From: Smittia aterrima
Taxonomy: Eukaryota; Arthropoda; Insecta; Diptera; Chironomidae
DNA length: 64,000 nt
Assembly: GCA_033063855.1 (NCBI GenBank)
Contig: CP093829.1
Location: 19,065,537 to 19,129,536 of the forward strand
Direction: 5' to 3'
Shown here: positions 1 through 12,300 of the stretch, piece after piece
Position numbering within the stretch: position 1 is the stretch's first letter
Layout: each line of letters opens with the position of its first letter
Made by a program: the position numbers and the translations under genes
The notes under the pieces: model-generated
Seen by the model: the letters and a program-made list of their open reading frames with translations, nothing else
Told to the model about the DNA's origin: nothing
The model's database searches: none

Positions 1-3000
1 ATCAAGCGATTAAGTGTCTTACATAACTCAGCATTAAATTTTAATAAAAATCTTGAAAATTATTTTATTACTTTTCCACTCGCTCTCTTTCTTGCGGGCA
101 TAAATATTTTTTTTACGGTTCGAGAAGTTTGAGAATTCAGGTCAGAGCTTGTTTTCAAGTCGCTTTGCTTGTTGTTGTTCACGCCGAGACAATGGAAGTG
201 GAAATGTGTGTGATAATTCGAGAAGTTGTTGAAATGTCCGAATCTCATTGTCACAAGTCCGCGAAAAATTTTCTTTCTAATGAAGTCAATCGTTAATTGA
301 CCTGCGGGTGAATTTTCACTGCCTTGATGCCAAAGCAAACAATCGTAGAATTATGATTTATGTCTCGCGGTTCTTTGTCATTGTTTGTTCATGCTGTCGA
401 CGGTCTCATGGTTAACCGCGTGAAAATTAAGACTCAAGTGGTGGCCGACACATCAATCAGAAGGGCCGCAAAGCAAGTCAACGATGGAAGCTTGTCAAGT
501 GCTCTGCAGCTCAAATAATCTGAGTTTCATTTAACCACTTATTGATGGATCTCTCATAATACGGACAATGGACTGAAGCCAGAGAAGTGTTGAGTTTTTC
601 CACTCGAATAGTTTCAAATGACGACATTTGCTTTTGTTTCTGGGGAAGAGTGAGAAGGAACGATGGTCGCTCAAATATTTTTTCACACTCGCGGTATTCG
701 CGAGGTCGAGCAAAGCACCGTTAAGATTTCGCGAAGCTATGTGGAAGACTTTCAGTCCATTGCTTTTCGATTGAATGGCCTTGACTTGAGCAAGAAGTTT
801 TTTTCATCTCTTCTCGTTTGGATTTGAATTTGGAGTAGACGATAAACATCGAGCGACTGGAACGAGCAAATGGAAAAGTTTTTTTTTTATTTTTACGATG
901 TTTTCGTTGTCGTTTGCTGAATTCTTTTTTTCTGTGTCTTCGATCGGAGGCACAAAAACCAGACAAAAGTCATAGGCAGTGAATCACAAAACAACTACGT
1001 GAGCGAGCGGTACGGACTTTAAGTTTCACATCGAATAATTGATCCGAAAATTGAGCCATATTAACCACAAAACCTAAGCCGCGACAAAAAAACTTATTTT
1101 TACACAATTCGTGAAATGAAAAAATGGCAAAGAAGAAGAGAAAGAAGAAACTTTCATTTTTTATGAAAATTGCTCGACGACGTCGTCGTTTGTGCAATTA
1201 CATGGGACGAGAGTGAGAGAAGAAGAGAAATCCGCATGAGCGAGGGAAATATTATGCTGTAAATAGAAATACTCGTCGAACGGTGCTTTACAGCTCAAGC
1301 ACACATCACCGGAGCTTTCCGCGTTCATGAGTTTACGATTGGAATGTCTGCGGTTTGGATCCACTTTTGTTTTCACTCAGCGACGTGCCTGATTGTTTTG
1401 GATGCTTCCGGGACTCGAGCAAAATTCCATTTCATCGATAATATTTCGCGGTTTTCGATTGCGGAGTAAACCGAAAGTATTGCGCAAGAAAAACAATTTC
1501 AATTGAATGATTAATGAATAATTTGCCTTTCACTGTGTTAAAGTAATTTTCCTATCAATTGCAAACCGCAACGCGACTAATTCCAGAGAGTTAATGAGAC
1601 ATAAATTTGTTTTATTAATAGCAATCGACGCGAGCTATTTTTAATCTCTCAGCTGTGGAATTTTGTTATTTTATTCACAATCTTCTTTTTTTGATACCAC
1701 GAAAGGAGACGAAACGAAACGAGTTCTTTTCAAAAACTTTTTGTGTCACCTTCGTTTGTTGTGAACGACGATCTCTGCTCGTTCAATGAATTCACGACTG
1801 ATAACAAAAGAACGGTTCACACAAAAGGATTCTCTCGAATATTAATGACTCAAGTGAATCGTGACAACAATGAGCACTTTGAAATGAAGATTGATAAAAA
1901 GATTTTTCGATACTGTCAAAGTCAGCGAATAACGAAACTTCTTCCACGTTTTCAGCTCGAACAGAAAGATTTCTATTGTGCGATGAACGTGTGCGTAGAG
2001 AGAGATAGACGACCAAACGTTTAACGGCATTCTGAAGACTGCAATCGCTTCCACAACACTCAAAACCATTCGAATCAAATCGTTCATTTGACATTAATTC
2101 TGTCGCGACGCGATCACTTTATTCATCTGCTCGATTTCGTCATTTTTTTTCTCGTTTCAGCCTTTGCTAAAACTCACGATTGTCAATGTTTTATTTTATT
2201 TCTGTTAGGCTTCTTCTTCATCTTCATCAACAAGCGAGAAAAAAAGACTCAGCCACCAGTTTCATAAATGCATTTAAATGCAACAAGCAAAAAGCAGAGC
2301 GTTGTTCGAGGCGATTGAACTTGGCACAATTAAAATATCTTACAGATTTTTCCTCTACCAAGTCGCGAAATCTTTTGCTACACAAGCTGTTAACAGAGGC
2401 CTTTTACTTCTTTCTTTATCCAACAAGGAATTTCACTTTATTTTTACCACTTTTCCTCTTCTTGCGCGCTTAACATGAGCTCCACAAACGGCACAATACG
2501 GGGAAGAAGAAAATCAAATCTCAATTAACAGATGATGATCAAGACGCGAAGAGAAATCTTTGTTTCACGACCGAATTCACTGAACGACTCGACAAGACTG
2601 AAGCGAGCATGATGTGGTTCATTTGGTTAACTTCTCTTTTTCTTCTCGTATTGCGAATGTGTTTTGAGCGAAAGAACCAGCAGGTCTCATTCAAAAGACA
2701 CAACACAATGGAAAGAAACACGGAACCGAGAGCGAGTTAGCCGTGAAATGCATAAAACTTCGGTCGTTTTCTCTCTGTCGTTGAAGTCTTTTGTTCGCGA
2801 GCTGAGCGTGTCGCGATCATCTTGAGAGAGTCTCGTGAAATTGCTTCAGTATTGCGGAGAAAGTTTTCTCTTTCAGGGCTTTCGAATTATTCAACTTTTA
2901 AGCTTTGAAATGTTTCTTAAAAGAAAATCATTAAAAATAAAGTTATTTTAATTTTATGATCGAAATATTGTAAGCCCAACTCAAAAGCTTCGATCGATGA

Positions 3001-5271
3001 GCTTTTTCAAGAGCTTTCGAAAGCTTTTAAGTCTTTTTCAGAGCTTTCCTCTATGATCGTTTTGTATCGTCATAGAAATTGATTTAAAAGATTCATCATC
3101 ATTTAATCTCAACACATGAAGATTGATTATTAATATTCGCAATTATGATTCGACATTTTTACGATGTAGGCCACAAAAACTGGATATCTCAACCTCCCAT
3201 TGTCTGTCGTTTCGTTAAAAGCTGAATAACAAATCGTTACTAGAAATGTATCAAAGGTCAGAAAGTTCTGCGGAGTGTTTATCACACCATTTATACGCCC
3301 AGTTCTTCCACTAAGCTGATTATGAATGAATGACCGTTGATTGAGCTGATGGATTAAATAAGAAGTTAATGTGTGGGTTCAAAGGAAAAACAGATCGTTC
3401 CATGCGAATTATTTCACGTCTTAATCTCCCTGTTGAGCATTAATTATCTAACTGGGACAAGATAATCGCTGTTTTCGAAATCACGTCGATTACCAACAGA
3501 AAGGAGTTACGCTCGCTTTCTGACGAATCGACATTAAGACCTTGATGATGGACGTTTGGTCGTCCCGCTCCGACATCAATCAGAGAAACTTCAATCTTAA
3601 TCTTCGTTAGTTGAGAATCTTTGTCCGCAGGCAAGAACACCCTTCGATAAATTTATGCTGGTATGAAGACTTCAATCATCAGAAGGGAAAAAAAATTTGC
3701 TCGTCAAACTTGATGCGAAGTTTGTTTCATTACAAAGCGAAACAACATTTTAAACCGCATCACAGTTCTCATGATACGAGAGCCGTCAATTATTGCGATT
3801 CTCATCGGCACTTGGATCCGGTACTTCAAAGCTTCTACAATGATCAATTTGTATAACGAATCGAAGCCAATCTCTGTCATTCTCACCTGACACATATTAA
3901 CAAACCGATGAATTAAAATGGGAATTAATTTCGCTTGTTATTCGAGCGGCTTCTTTTAAGAATTCATCTTTTCTGCTCCACAATTGTTGGAAAATTAATT
4001 GCTGTCCATTAATTGCCTCGCAAGAGATTAACAACGAAATTGTGGGCTGACACAGGCCTCGTTTGAAGGTTATCGTCCCGAATCGTGATTGTGGTTGAAT
4101 GTCAAAACATTTTCGAGCGCTTACCGTGTAGTGTTTGTTTGTTTCGTCTCGAGAGGATGAGTTTGGGAATTTTAATGATTTATCTTTTATTTTTTCGAAA
4201 GAACGAAGCGGAAAGGTGCAGCCTTCTTCTGTGTCGTGACGCGTTGAGCTTAATGAAGCTGGAAAGCCGCCAATTATCGTTCCCGTCCTCAATCCCCCAA
4301 TCCTCAGCATTAAAGCGTTCGTTTTATCAATGTGCTCTTATAAAACTCATCGATTCGCTTTGGACGGGCCCATTGTATTATTATGCAATCATCTTTTATG
4401 ACCGCTTTTATCAGAGAGTTTTTTTTTCGGGTGAATTGCATAATTTTCATGGAGCAAAGTCTTTTAGCCCGAAGGCGATGAAATGTATTCCATTCCAACA
4501 GAGAAAAAAAAGAAAACTCCGTTAATGTTTATTCAATTCGCATTGATGTTTTTGAGATGCGGTTACGTGTCTTTATGTGTTTTAAAGGTATCGCAGTTAG
4601 CTTGGCGCTTTGTATTCTTTAGGCAGTAGCAGCAGGTTGTTGATTCACATGTGACTTAAAAGCGCGCACGGTTTTTTAATTCATTTGCGTCTAATTTAAA
4701 AACTAAATTACTTTTTTTTCATCTCCTCCTCATCATGGTTTCCAATCTAAATCATTGCCGTTTCATAACTTGAAAGCATTTTTCCGGCGAGTCATTGAGA
4801 CAATCTTACATTGTTGGGAAAATTCGCTTGCGCTTTTATCGTACGTAGATCTCTTTGAACAGCATCGTCGAGATTCCGAGTGAAAAGTGAAAGGAAAATT
4901 CCCGCTCGACCTTCTTCAAACATCGCCGCTCGACAATCCCGCTGTTTACCTTTCTAGTTGAGACTCTTTTTCAAGTCTTATCAAAACAAACTTTTTGTTT
5001 CCGAAGAGTTTTTTTAAAATAATTTTTTTCTGTTGAATCAGCTGAACTTCACTTCAAACAGAAACTTTCAATTTTCTTCGAGATCATTGGCGCTGAGTTG
5101 TGTTTGCTGTCGCTCGAATTTGATAAGTTTCTCTAATGGGAGCATTACGCAAGCATTACAAAAACGCGTGTTCAAGATGACGAGATCTCCGAGGAATGCG
5201 GAGAATCTTCAACGTCAATCTGAAATAACAAAAACACTGAAAAGGCGGCAATGAGATTCGTTTTAATTAAT
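1..5271. other. Intergenic region, no gene supported
   Basis: No frame on either strand resembles a known protein, and the longer open frames (137 codons minus at 3897-4310, 146 codons plus at 4085-4525) overlap each other and have unstructured composition. A cluster of AGCTTT/AAAGCT words lies at about 2900-3050. A good plus-strand splice acceptor ends at 2160 and is treated as a finding. This region lies beyond the 3' end of the RhoGAP gene. Confidence 0.6.
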
Positions 5272-5277
5272 TTTATT
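5272..5277 (-). other. Poly(A) signal AATAAA, likely for the RhoGAP gene
   Basis: This is the first AATAAA on the minus strand after the RhoGAP stop codon at 5659-5661. It would give a 3' UTR of about 400 bases. No cleavage site can be verified from sequence alone. Confidence 0.45.
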
Positions 5278-5329
5278 TCGTATCGATGCTGTTTGCATAC
5301 AGAGTTTCAGTGTTGCTGTTGTTGTTGGG

Positions 5330-5390
5330 TATAAAAGAGCATTAAACATAAATCCTTGTCAGGTTTCGGTAAACGTAATTAAAAGTAAGT
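5330..5390 (+). promoter_or_regulatory. Candidate TATA promoter with short first exon
   Basis: TATAAAAG at 5330-5337 is followed 31 bases later by an initiator-like TCAGGT (5359-5364). A consensus splice donor GTAAGT follows at 5385. The spacing fits a TATA/Inr core promoter with a leader exon of about 24 bases. It faces opposite to the RhoGAP gene and overlaps its probable 3' UTR. No acceptor or coding exon can be assigned to it, so it may be fortuitous. Confidence 0.25.
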
Positions 5391-5658
5391 ACAAAAAAGT
5401 GTTTAAGTTGTTAAAATCGATTTTTTTTGACGATGAATGAATGAAATCACACGATGAATAATAAAAGAGAAAAGCAAAGCGCTGATTCACACCGAGATTA
5501 AGATTACACTCTCACGAACACTCTTAAGTCTATGATCGATTTCAAGCAGACAGAGTTATCGGCCTGCACGTAGATTCCTGTAAGTAGCTACTGCGGTTTT
5601 TGCAATTAACGCTAAGAGAGAAATTTTCGATGTGTGTGCAAGAAATTCAGTTCCAAGG

Positions 5659-8600
5659 TTAAATGACTAATCGATGGACGTGGTTGTTGTCCGAGCGATA
5701 TTCCGTAGACTGAGTGGCACTCCTCGTTTTCCGCGCTGGTTGACGCTTGTTCTATTTGTGGACAATGACAAGAAATCAGAATTATTGAGATGCAGCTCAG
5801 TTGACAAGTCGACAAGACTTACATTTCCATTTTTGCTGAATTTTTTCGCTTCATCAATCAATCGTTGTGGGACCATCCAAAGGTTGTCAGATTGAGCGAT
5901 AAGTATATTCGTTAGATGACAACACTGAGCTGCCATTCGCACCTGAGCTGAGATATCGTTCTTGTCCGTGGGATGAACGAAACGAGGTGGAAAGAACGAA
6001 GGAGCGGTGATTGTTGCGACATTGTGAATTGACATTTTATTGAAGCTTTGCAGGTCAACAACGAGTTTGAAGAAGTTAAGAAGTTCTCTCATTGTATTTC
6101 GATTCTCGTGCGGTAAAAGCAAACAGAGAAGAGAGATTGCCCTTGTTTGATCCTGTGCTGGAAGTGCTGTTGAAGAGATTAAATGATGATGAAACTTCGG
6201 ACACTTTAAGTCGATTGCACAAAAGATTTACCGTTCGTTTGATAGAACATATGAACTAAGTCGTAAGCTAACAAAGGCTGAGGAAGTTCACGAAGCCATC
6301 GTTTCAAGAGAGCACTCAAGTCATGAACGCCAGCGCGTTTTAACAGCGGATCAATCTTCTCGGGCTTCGAGTAGAATTGCTGTTCGATTTCTTGGTAAAG
6401 AGTTTCCGTCTGAAAACAACTTTTTAATTGGAAAACTTTTTCATTGAAGTTGAAAGACAAGTTTCACCTTCTGCTTGTGACCGGCGACTCGCAAGATTCC
6501 TTCTTCCTTTGCACCACGACTGACGAGTTCCCGTAAGATGCTTTGAAGTATGAGCGGCACAAGCGACGTATCTTCCCCGGTAACTTGTTGATCTCGACGA
6601 ACCAACGCATTGAGTGATACGCCAAACACATTTCCCTCTTCTTTACGCTTTCTTTTGAAAGGCTTTCGCTTATCCAAAGCGATGTGGTGTTTATCGAATA
6701 TCGTTGCTAACTCCAACCATAAAACTGGTTGAAGCTTCTTGATATCTCCTTCTGGGATGCTGTTGATATCATTGCAAACTTCATCGATCGTTTCGCATTC
6801 TGATCCGTCGGAGGATTTCTCAGTCTCGCGAATCATACTCTCGAAGCTAATTGGCGCTTCATGCGTCATTCGATACGGAGTGCTCGTGTTGGCCTTGTGG
6901 AAATTCATCATATCACTAGTTCGGGGCGGTGAGTTTCCTGGACTTGGTGACGATGATGTCGATGAGTTTGAAGATGTTTCGTAGAGATTGTTATGACTAC
7001 GAGTGGTCGATGATATTTGGTTGCCTTTGCGAATGCTGTAAACGAAAAACATTAAAGTTTTCGCTTTTTTTCGCGGAATTTTAATTAAGTTTGAAGTCAA
7101 TTAAAGAGGTTTAACGCACGAGCAATCATGCAACCTCAATCGCATTTCGAAACTTTAATTGTAATTGCTCACGTCAAGACAAATTATTGTCAACTTACCC
7201 AATTGTGCACGAAGGATCGGAGCCCGATCGCACACGCGGAATGTGAATAGTTCCTAATCTTTGGAAGTTGAGCAGCTCAATGCCATCAGCAGTGAAGCAA
7301 GGAATGTCGCAACGGATGTGTGATCCCCGAAAGAGCTCAGCCGAGCCACGCAAAGGTGCACTCGGCGTACGACGAAGGTTTTGCTTCGCTCGAACTCCAA
7401 CAACCGGAGCATTATCAAAAATCGAGACGAAGCTTGGGATTTGATTGCCATTATTCCATTGATCCTGGTCTGGAAGTGAGTCTAGTGAATCGGGTGTGGC
7501 ACTTCTCGATCGAGAACCTGTGCTGCACGTCTGTTGAAGATGATAATAAAGTTAATCGGATGATGTCAGAACGTTGCATTCTTTATGTTAATCTCACCTC
7601 AACATCTCGAAATACATCCCGAATATCAGGTTTCTTCCTCGTGTGCCTCGATCTCGTCCTTCCGCGAACTGTTCTGTTTAAGGCCTTGACTCTTAATTTC
7701 ACTGCCTCAGCATGATGTTTCGATAATCGAGCTAACATTGGAGCAAGCTCCGACGTAGGTTGCTCACGACCCTTCAACAACAAAGAATTTATAAATCAAT
7801 AAACGATTGAAGCAAGTGCTGAGTAAACAATTCGATCTTTACACGACAAAGCTGCCAAGACATGCTTCGTGCTGCTGATATTATTGAAATCAACTAACTG
7901 ACTGACTCGACTTCCACTTCAGTGTAGCAACTCCATACGATTTGTATTATTGTTGGTTTTTGTGGTTCGCGCTACTAGAGATCGCGCGAGCAGCAAGTGA
8001 AAACAATTGAATTTTTTAATTTCATTTTTTTTCAAGTATAATTTTGCCGTAATTTTTTTGGAAACCATCGTTCAAGACACACAAAGTCAGCGAGTGCGAA
8101 CATTTATGAGTGCGGCGTGAACCATGAAAGTCAAATTTTTGTTGTGGAAACTTGCACGATAATGAAAAGAGAGGAGAGCGGTTTGGCGATCGAGCGAACA
8201 TTCGTGTCAGGTCGAAGTGATTTCTCTTGATCTGAATCTGAGTCCTTACCTGTTCGAATGCTCTGGTTAATTGAGGAAATCCGGCGGTTACCAACCATTG
8301 AGCTTCCCATTCGCCATCTAGAATCAAAGATAAAGAAACGAGCGTCTTTTATTAATTTCTGTTTCACGGTGAAAAACGATTTAATGAGACGCGCTCGTTG
8401 CAGAAAATACACAAATCATTGACGTGCGGCAAGGTCGGAGACTCATCATTAAATTGCGCTGTAGGAATCGGAGGAAAACTCCGACAAAGAGAATTCAAGA
8501 TCGGCAAGAATCGGCGAGGAACCTTGAACGTCATTCACGCGATGTCACTGATGAATCGATCCATGTTAATTGAACCGGTCATCGGAAACATCGCATCGCG

Positions 8601-9269
8601 TTCAGAGTTTGCTCTCGGAGCGAAGCAAAGAATCTGCGGCAATGACAGCGTTGAACATGAAAACGTGAAGATAAAAATCGCCGGCAGCAGTAATTACATC
8701 GAAGATTTCCAACCGTCTTCCCTCAGCACGATCACATTTTTCAAAGTCTTCAATACTTTAAGCACAGAGCCTCTCTCGTTACTTCAACTGCTCATGCAGT
8801 TCCAGACTACAACTCTCATTCTACTGAGAACTTCGAGGAGTGGCGAGAATTAGCACCTAATAAATTATCCATATCCGTCCCTTGACAATTACAGCTTTTT
8901 GTTTGCGATCGTGCAAACAAGGAATTCGCTGAGAGATCAACAGAGGAGCAGTTGTGTGTGTTACGGAGAGGTCGTTAATGAAGGCACAAACATTTGCATT
9001 TTCAATCATGTAAGAGGAATGTGTAAAACGATTTCATTTGTTCTCGGAAAAACGACACTTGCCGGAGAGCTTGAAAGGCACGTACAAACTTTGTATTGCG
9101 TAATTTGTTTCCGAGAAGATTGTTTCAAGGAGAAAGAGGAAAGAGATAAAGATTACTGGCACTTACCGGCATAATGATCTGACTCCAATGGCGTTTGATT
9201 CTTATACTCGCTGAGATATTCATCCAAGTCAGGGTCCATTCCTTTGTAGTGATACTGTGAGTGATTCAT
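5659..9269 (-). CDS. conu: Rho GTPase-activating protein, ARHGAP18/28/40 (conundrum) family
   Basis: Stimulates GTP hydrolysis by Rho-family GTPases at the cell cortex; the Drosophila relative conundrum binds Moesin and restrains Rho1 (family knowledge). Coding exons: 9269-9167, 8317-8250, 7771-7598, 7530-7199, 7035-6468, 6409-6232, 6166-5823, 5751-5659. All seven introns are GT-AG with matching phases, giving 619 residues (human ARHGAP18: 663). The ATG at 9269 has an ACC context. The N-terminal DPDLDEYLSEY, the GEWEAQWL segment (about 36-43), the HHAEAV...RDVF segment in exon 3 and GIELLNFQRLGTIH at the end of exon 4 are family features outside the GAP domain. The RhoGAP domain spans about 363-575. 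It has arginine finger R408 in EEGILRVAG, K451 and R455 in LLKRWLRELPQPLL, and N523 in SIHNVATITAP, so it should be catalytically active. A Ser/Pro-rich linker lies at about 246-265. Paralogy within the family cannot be settled by eye. Confidence 0.92.
8318..9166 (-). other. Intron 1 of the RhoGAP gene
   Basis: This 849-base intron is the longest in the gene. Donor GTAAGT lies at 9166; the acceptor is TTTGATTCTAG ending at 8318. Its central part is more GC-rich than surrounding non-coding DNA and carries a 151-codon open frame on the opposite strand (8398-8853). That frame has no recognisable homology and is treated as a finding. The intron could hold an alternative promoter or an enhancer; nothing more is visible. 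Confidence 0.7.
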
Positions 9270-9294
9270 GGTGAAGCGATGAAGCTTCCGCTGA

Positions 9295-9300
9295 ACTGAA
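9295..9300 (-). promoter_or_regulatory. Possible initiator for the RhoGAP gene
   Basis: TCAGTT on the minus strand matches the arthropod initiator and would place the start site about 30 bases before the ATG. There is no TATA box at the right distance. An upstream non-coding exon is equally possible. Confidence 0.2.
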
Positions 9301-12300
9301 TGCTGATGAATAACGAATTGCGTGAGGTTTGAACGTCCGGAATTTCAATGAGAAGATGCCTTATTTGTTTTGCACAGACGCCGTCAACTTATGGCGATGA
9401 TGAAGGCTCTTTTCAATTTGGTAATTTAAGTTTTACGAAGAAACCATCACATGGCAGTATTCAATTTCAATTTCATCGTCAACTTGGCGCTTTGCTTGTT
9501 GATTTTGTTTTTTCGTTGGAAACCTTTGCTTATTTTTTTTCACGACACAACTCGAAGCACAAATGTCGCAATCGTCGAATTAAACTGCACTTTATGTTTT
9601 TGTGCTTGTTTTGTTTATCGCAGTAACAGCAACTTATCGATTATAACTCGCCGGGAGAGTTTCAAATGAACGAAACGTTACCGGATCGTTGCTTGCGCAA
9701 AAAGCCTTTAAACAATTATCCAATAAATCTTCGCTGAGCGAATGGTTTTTTGTAAGCGATTCCTTTAATTTCGGGTCGAACGGTTCAAGTTTCAACGAAC
9801 TCCTAGTGCCGAGTATGTTTCACTTCGATATAAGAAATCGTTTGCTCTCTCTCTCTAGTCGTCGAACCGAAACTTTTTCCGCCGTTGCTGCTTTTTTTTC
9901 ACTTTCAATCACAAAACGCAGCTTAATGCACCGTTTTGTTTGCTTCTTGATAATTCTCGTTGTGAGTTTTCTTGCGAAACTCGCTCTACTCGGTGGCAAC
10001 AGCAGTTCGATGTGTTAATAAACCTGAAACAGCAGAGAATGAAACTGTGATAAAAGAAACTGTGGCGATTATGCGAACAATGAAACAGGTTCATGTAATT
10101 TTCGGTTTCGATGTCCCTCGAGGTATGAGCGAGAAGTTAATTTTTATGCTTCTCGAATGACCTCGGGGCAAGCAGTGATAATGTGGCATAACTCGACTCT
10201 TCTTAGTACAAAGTACAGAGAGATAATTGCAATAAAAAAAAAAGAGATTCCATCGATACATTGAAGGTTTATTGACGGCTGATGGGGTCAAATTGATGTC
10301 GATGCTTGTTGCATCATCATTATCGACTCTACCCATTAAGCGTTTCCCAACATTCGTTAATTAATTTGCCATCCAAATTTCGCGCATCGTCGGCAATCTC
10401 CATCGCGTTGTTGTTTTTTTCTTCCTTTAGCCTTCAACGTTGGATCAGCAACCGCAATTCAGGCCGGGGCTTTATGAATTTACCAGTGGCTTTAGTAATT
10501 TAGTCAAAGAAGACATAAATATTTACTCTCGTTTATAGTTAACGCCGCTAATTGAACTGTTCAAAGCTCTCCAATTTGTCGGGAGGAAGACTGAGTGCTT
10601 TTTTTTTGATGAGTTCCGTGGCAATTTGAGAGTGCTAAGACTGTGAAACTCGTGTAGCGAACGTAGCAATTTAAATGAGTGAAACTTGTGTTTATTTACG
10701 GCACAGCCAATAAATTTAACGAAAAAGTTTTTGTGTGTAAAGTTTAATTGAGTATTAAGCGTCAACTTCCTGAGTCAGATTATAACTCAATAAACCGAGG
10801 ATGAAGCTCACAAAATGAAATTTAATCATGAACCAAGCAATTTGTTTTACTATTTCGGTTTCATTTCAACTCGTTAATTGAATAATTGATGTCGAGCCGC
10901 TTCAACTCTTTTCAATTGATAAAATATTTCAACTCGGCCAACATCGATTCATGTTTTATTTGTTTGGGCTGCTGGTTTTTGAGGTAATTAGGTGAATTGT
11001 TTGGAACTTCGATGTTTGCATTCACTAATTACTCAATAACGCAAGAACAATAAAAAAAACTTTGAGCCGATTACTCACTAGCATACATTTTTATGATACC
11101 AGAAGCAGCGTGCAAACTAAAACAAAGCGAAACAAAAAAGGAAAAAGTTCAATTAATCGAACCGCGAGCGAATGCTTTAAACGCCATTAAACTGAATTGA
11201 ATGAGAACGAGAAACTTTAAATTAGTATCGAATAGGGCTCGTTCGGAAGTTTTTCGATTAATTAACATGGAAGCGTTAGTCGACCGACCAACATTTCTGC
11301 GTTTTTCATGAGCATTGCAATTCTTGAATGGCAAATTGAAAACGAATGTTTCGAGTCAATTTGGTTTTAAGGTCGATTTACGGTTTTTCGAGCGGAAATC
11401 GCCCTCAGCTCTGGCTAAACGAGCCTTTCGCCATTGCATCGATTAGAAATCGATTGTAAGAGTCAAGTAATTCAGTAGCGAAGGTTGTGCAAGGAAGACC
11501 AAGCGGACATTGACTCTCGTTGTTAGACTCGCCAGACATTCAGTTAGATGTCCATAACAATTCACTGCGCGCTTTCGATCGAAGCGAAAGATGCTTGTGC
11601 GGTAATTTTCTCTCAACTCCGCACGCCATAAATAAACTTCTTGAAGCACTTAACGCAATTTTCAAAGAAATTTTCTTATAAACATTGCAAAACATCTCAC
11701 ATTTAGTAAGAAAGCTGATGACTTAGCATCTGTTTCGAGTCGCAAAACGCTTTGCACATTTCGTCAGAGTCATTTCAAGTTTTTCACTCTTTCGATTTCA
11801 ATTGAAACATTTTTCTTCTTCTCTCGTCGTCGACGTTGTTCGACTACTGCGTGCGTCGCATAGGCAAAATCTTTCAGTCGCTATCGAACTGGTTTTCACG
11901 TTCGTTTCTTCAGCCATCGAGACTTCTTTTCAAAGTTGATCAAGTTTAATCAATAAAAGTTTTTGTTGAAAAACGTGTTTGAATTTCACTATCTTAAGCT
12001 ATCAAGATTTGCTTCATCGAGCGAGAGAGTGTAATGAGATATTTAAAAAGGAAAAATGACCGCGGCAGACATCGCGGAGAATGCTCGCGAAAATAAAAAC
12101 TTTTCTTTCGTCTTCACATGAATTCACGAAGAAGATGGAAAGGAAAATTGAGTCTCGTGACCTTTCTTCTAGCTTAGCTTATGCCACACGAGTCTCCGTG
12201 TCGCATTCAACTTTCGATTGACAGTGAAAATGTTTATGCGGAAAAACTCGCTTGCATGAAATGCAAATTTTCTTTTCTCCCCGAAAACAAAAAAACAGTT

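Noticed and set aside
3897..4525. Overlapping open frames of 137 and 146 codons on opposite strands
   Set aside because: They overlap each other, have no family motif or initiation context, and frames of this length are expected by chance in this much sequence.
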